A DNA stretch of 13,265 nucleotides from an uncultured Clostridia bacterium (GTDB lineage: Bacteria; Bacillota; Clostridia; Christensenellales; Pumilibacteraceae), in the NCBI GenBank assembly GCA_934277845.1, contig CAKQVV010000036.1, positions 1 to 13,265 on the forward strand. Direction: 5' to 3'. The translations under genes and the position numbers were made by a program. Under the pieces are notes generated by a model that was not told the origin of the DNA, ran no database searches, and worked only from the letters and a program-made list of their open reading frames with translations. Shown here one piece after another: positions 12,666-13,265 of the stretch (position 1 is the stretch's first letter; each line of letters opens with the position of its first letter).

Positions 12666-13265
12666 TGCCGTTCTCCTCGTCGGGTTTTTCTTCGTCGTCC
12701 TCTTCCGCTATCGGCTCGACGGTGATCTTTGCGGGATCGACCTTGACGCCCACGCGGTCATCCATATCCCACTCGTCGGCGGTGTCGGTGTAGAAGTCCT
12801 CGTCGGTGTCGGTGTAGACCTGAACCTGATAGTAATTGCCTTTGTACAGCGTCTGGGTGACGTTCGCGCCGATCGTTCCGTCTTCCTCGTCGTCGAGAAG
12901 TTCGACCGCGTCGAACGGAACGGTGACTTTGACGGGCGTACCCTTTTCGAGATTGTCTTTGTTGTCGAACTCGAACGTGCCGCCGCAAAAGTCTACGGTG
13001 TTTTCGCCGACGATCTCGCCGCGGAACTCGTTGACGGTGCGGCGTTTTTTCATGATGTGTATGCCGTCGGGTTTGATGCCGAGACGAACGGTTTCACCGG
13101 GTTTAGCCTCGGAAGTGGACTGCACGGTGAACTCATAGCCGTTCGACTCGATTTCCATTTCGTACCAGGTGCCTTTGAAAACGGTGGTCAGCACTCTGCC
13201 CTCGAGTTGTCCCTTCTCGCCGCCGGCGGGGTAAATCCTGATGTCCTCGGGGCGCACCACGAGGT
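12649..13265 (-). CDS. potA: Spermidine/putrescine ABC transporter ATP-binding protein, C-terminal part
   Basis: Only the last 205 codons are inside the window; the frame is open to its right edge, and the ATPase domain with Walker motifs lies beyond. The visible part starts at LVVRPEDIRIYP, the conserved entry to the C-terminal TOBE regulatory domain. A first TOBE-like unit (about visible residues 3-73) contains GRVLTTVFKGTWYEMEI and RLGIKPDGIHIM. A second unit (about 78-183) contains FRGEIVGENTVDF, NVTQTLYKGNYYQVQVY and VGVKVDPAKITVEPI. A very acidic tail follows (about 185-205). From memory, E. coli PotA has only about 85 residues after the same motif, so this protein is longer by about 120. 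The identity as PotA rests on the following potBCD genes; other ABC ATPases share TOBE domains. Confidence 0.88.
   Translation of the reverse strand, partial: LVVRPEDIRIYPAGGEKGQLEGRVLTTVFKGTWYEMEIESNGYEFTVQSTSEAKPGETVRLGIKPDGIHIMKKRRTVNEFRGEIVGENTVDFCGGTFEFDNKDNLEKGTPVKVTVPFDAVELLDDEEDGTIGANVTQTLYKGNYYQVQVYTDTDEDFYTDTADEWDMDDRVGVKVDPAKITVEPIAEEDDEEKPDEENGNEENA

Overview
The window reads as chromosomal DNA of an endospore-forming member of the Bacillota, most likely class Clostridia. The evidence is spoIIID and spoVG, sigma-A promoters with perfect consensus boxes, AGGAGG-type ribosome binding sites and a GCG/TCG-rich codon usage. I cannot assign a genus. Almost every gene lies on the minus strand; spoIIID and one 46-codon cysteine-rich ORF are on the plus strand.

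Layout from left to right. (1) 1-3126, minus: a four-gene operon transcribed leftwards from a strong promoter at 3188-3217. It encodes an SPFH/band-7 protein with three zinc ribbons, a membrane-anchored double zinc-ribbon protein, a small single-span membrane protein and a multi-span membrane protein cut by the window edge. The first two resemble Bacillus subtilis YdjI and YdjG, which form a membrane-associated envelope-stress module. (2) 3242-5530: a cytoplasmic GH43 glycosidase (minus), spoIIID (plus) and araD (minus). GH43 and AraD suggest use of arabinose-containing oligosaccharides. spoIIID and araD converge on one shared bidirectional terminator. (3) 5588-7504: a MATE-family exporter and spoVG, each with its own candidate promoter; spoVG also has a clear terminator. 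(4) 7416-7883: a 468-base stretch without a large gene. It holds the spoVG promoter, the 46-codon ORF and a palindromic intergenic repeat. (5) 7884-13265, minus: potA (3' part), potB, potC, potD and mnmG. The spacing is very tight (17-base overlap, 4-base overlap, 56-base gap, 20-base gap), so this is probably one polyamine-uptake transcript that reads into the tRNA-modification gene mnmG.

Most of the window is ordinary housekeeping and accessory Clostridial sequence. The parts most worth a second look are the SPFH/zinc-ribbon membrane operon with its two unassigned small membrane proteins, the 46-residue eight-cysteine ORF, the extended C-terminus of PotA, and the pot-mnmG linkage with an abnormally close ribosome binding site. 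I saw no CRISPR array, tRNA, rRNA, insertion sequence or phage gene.
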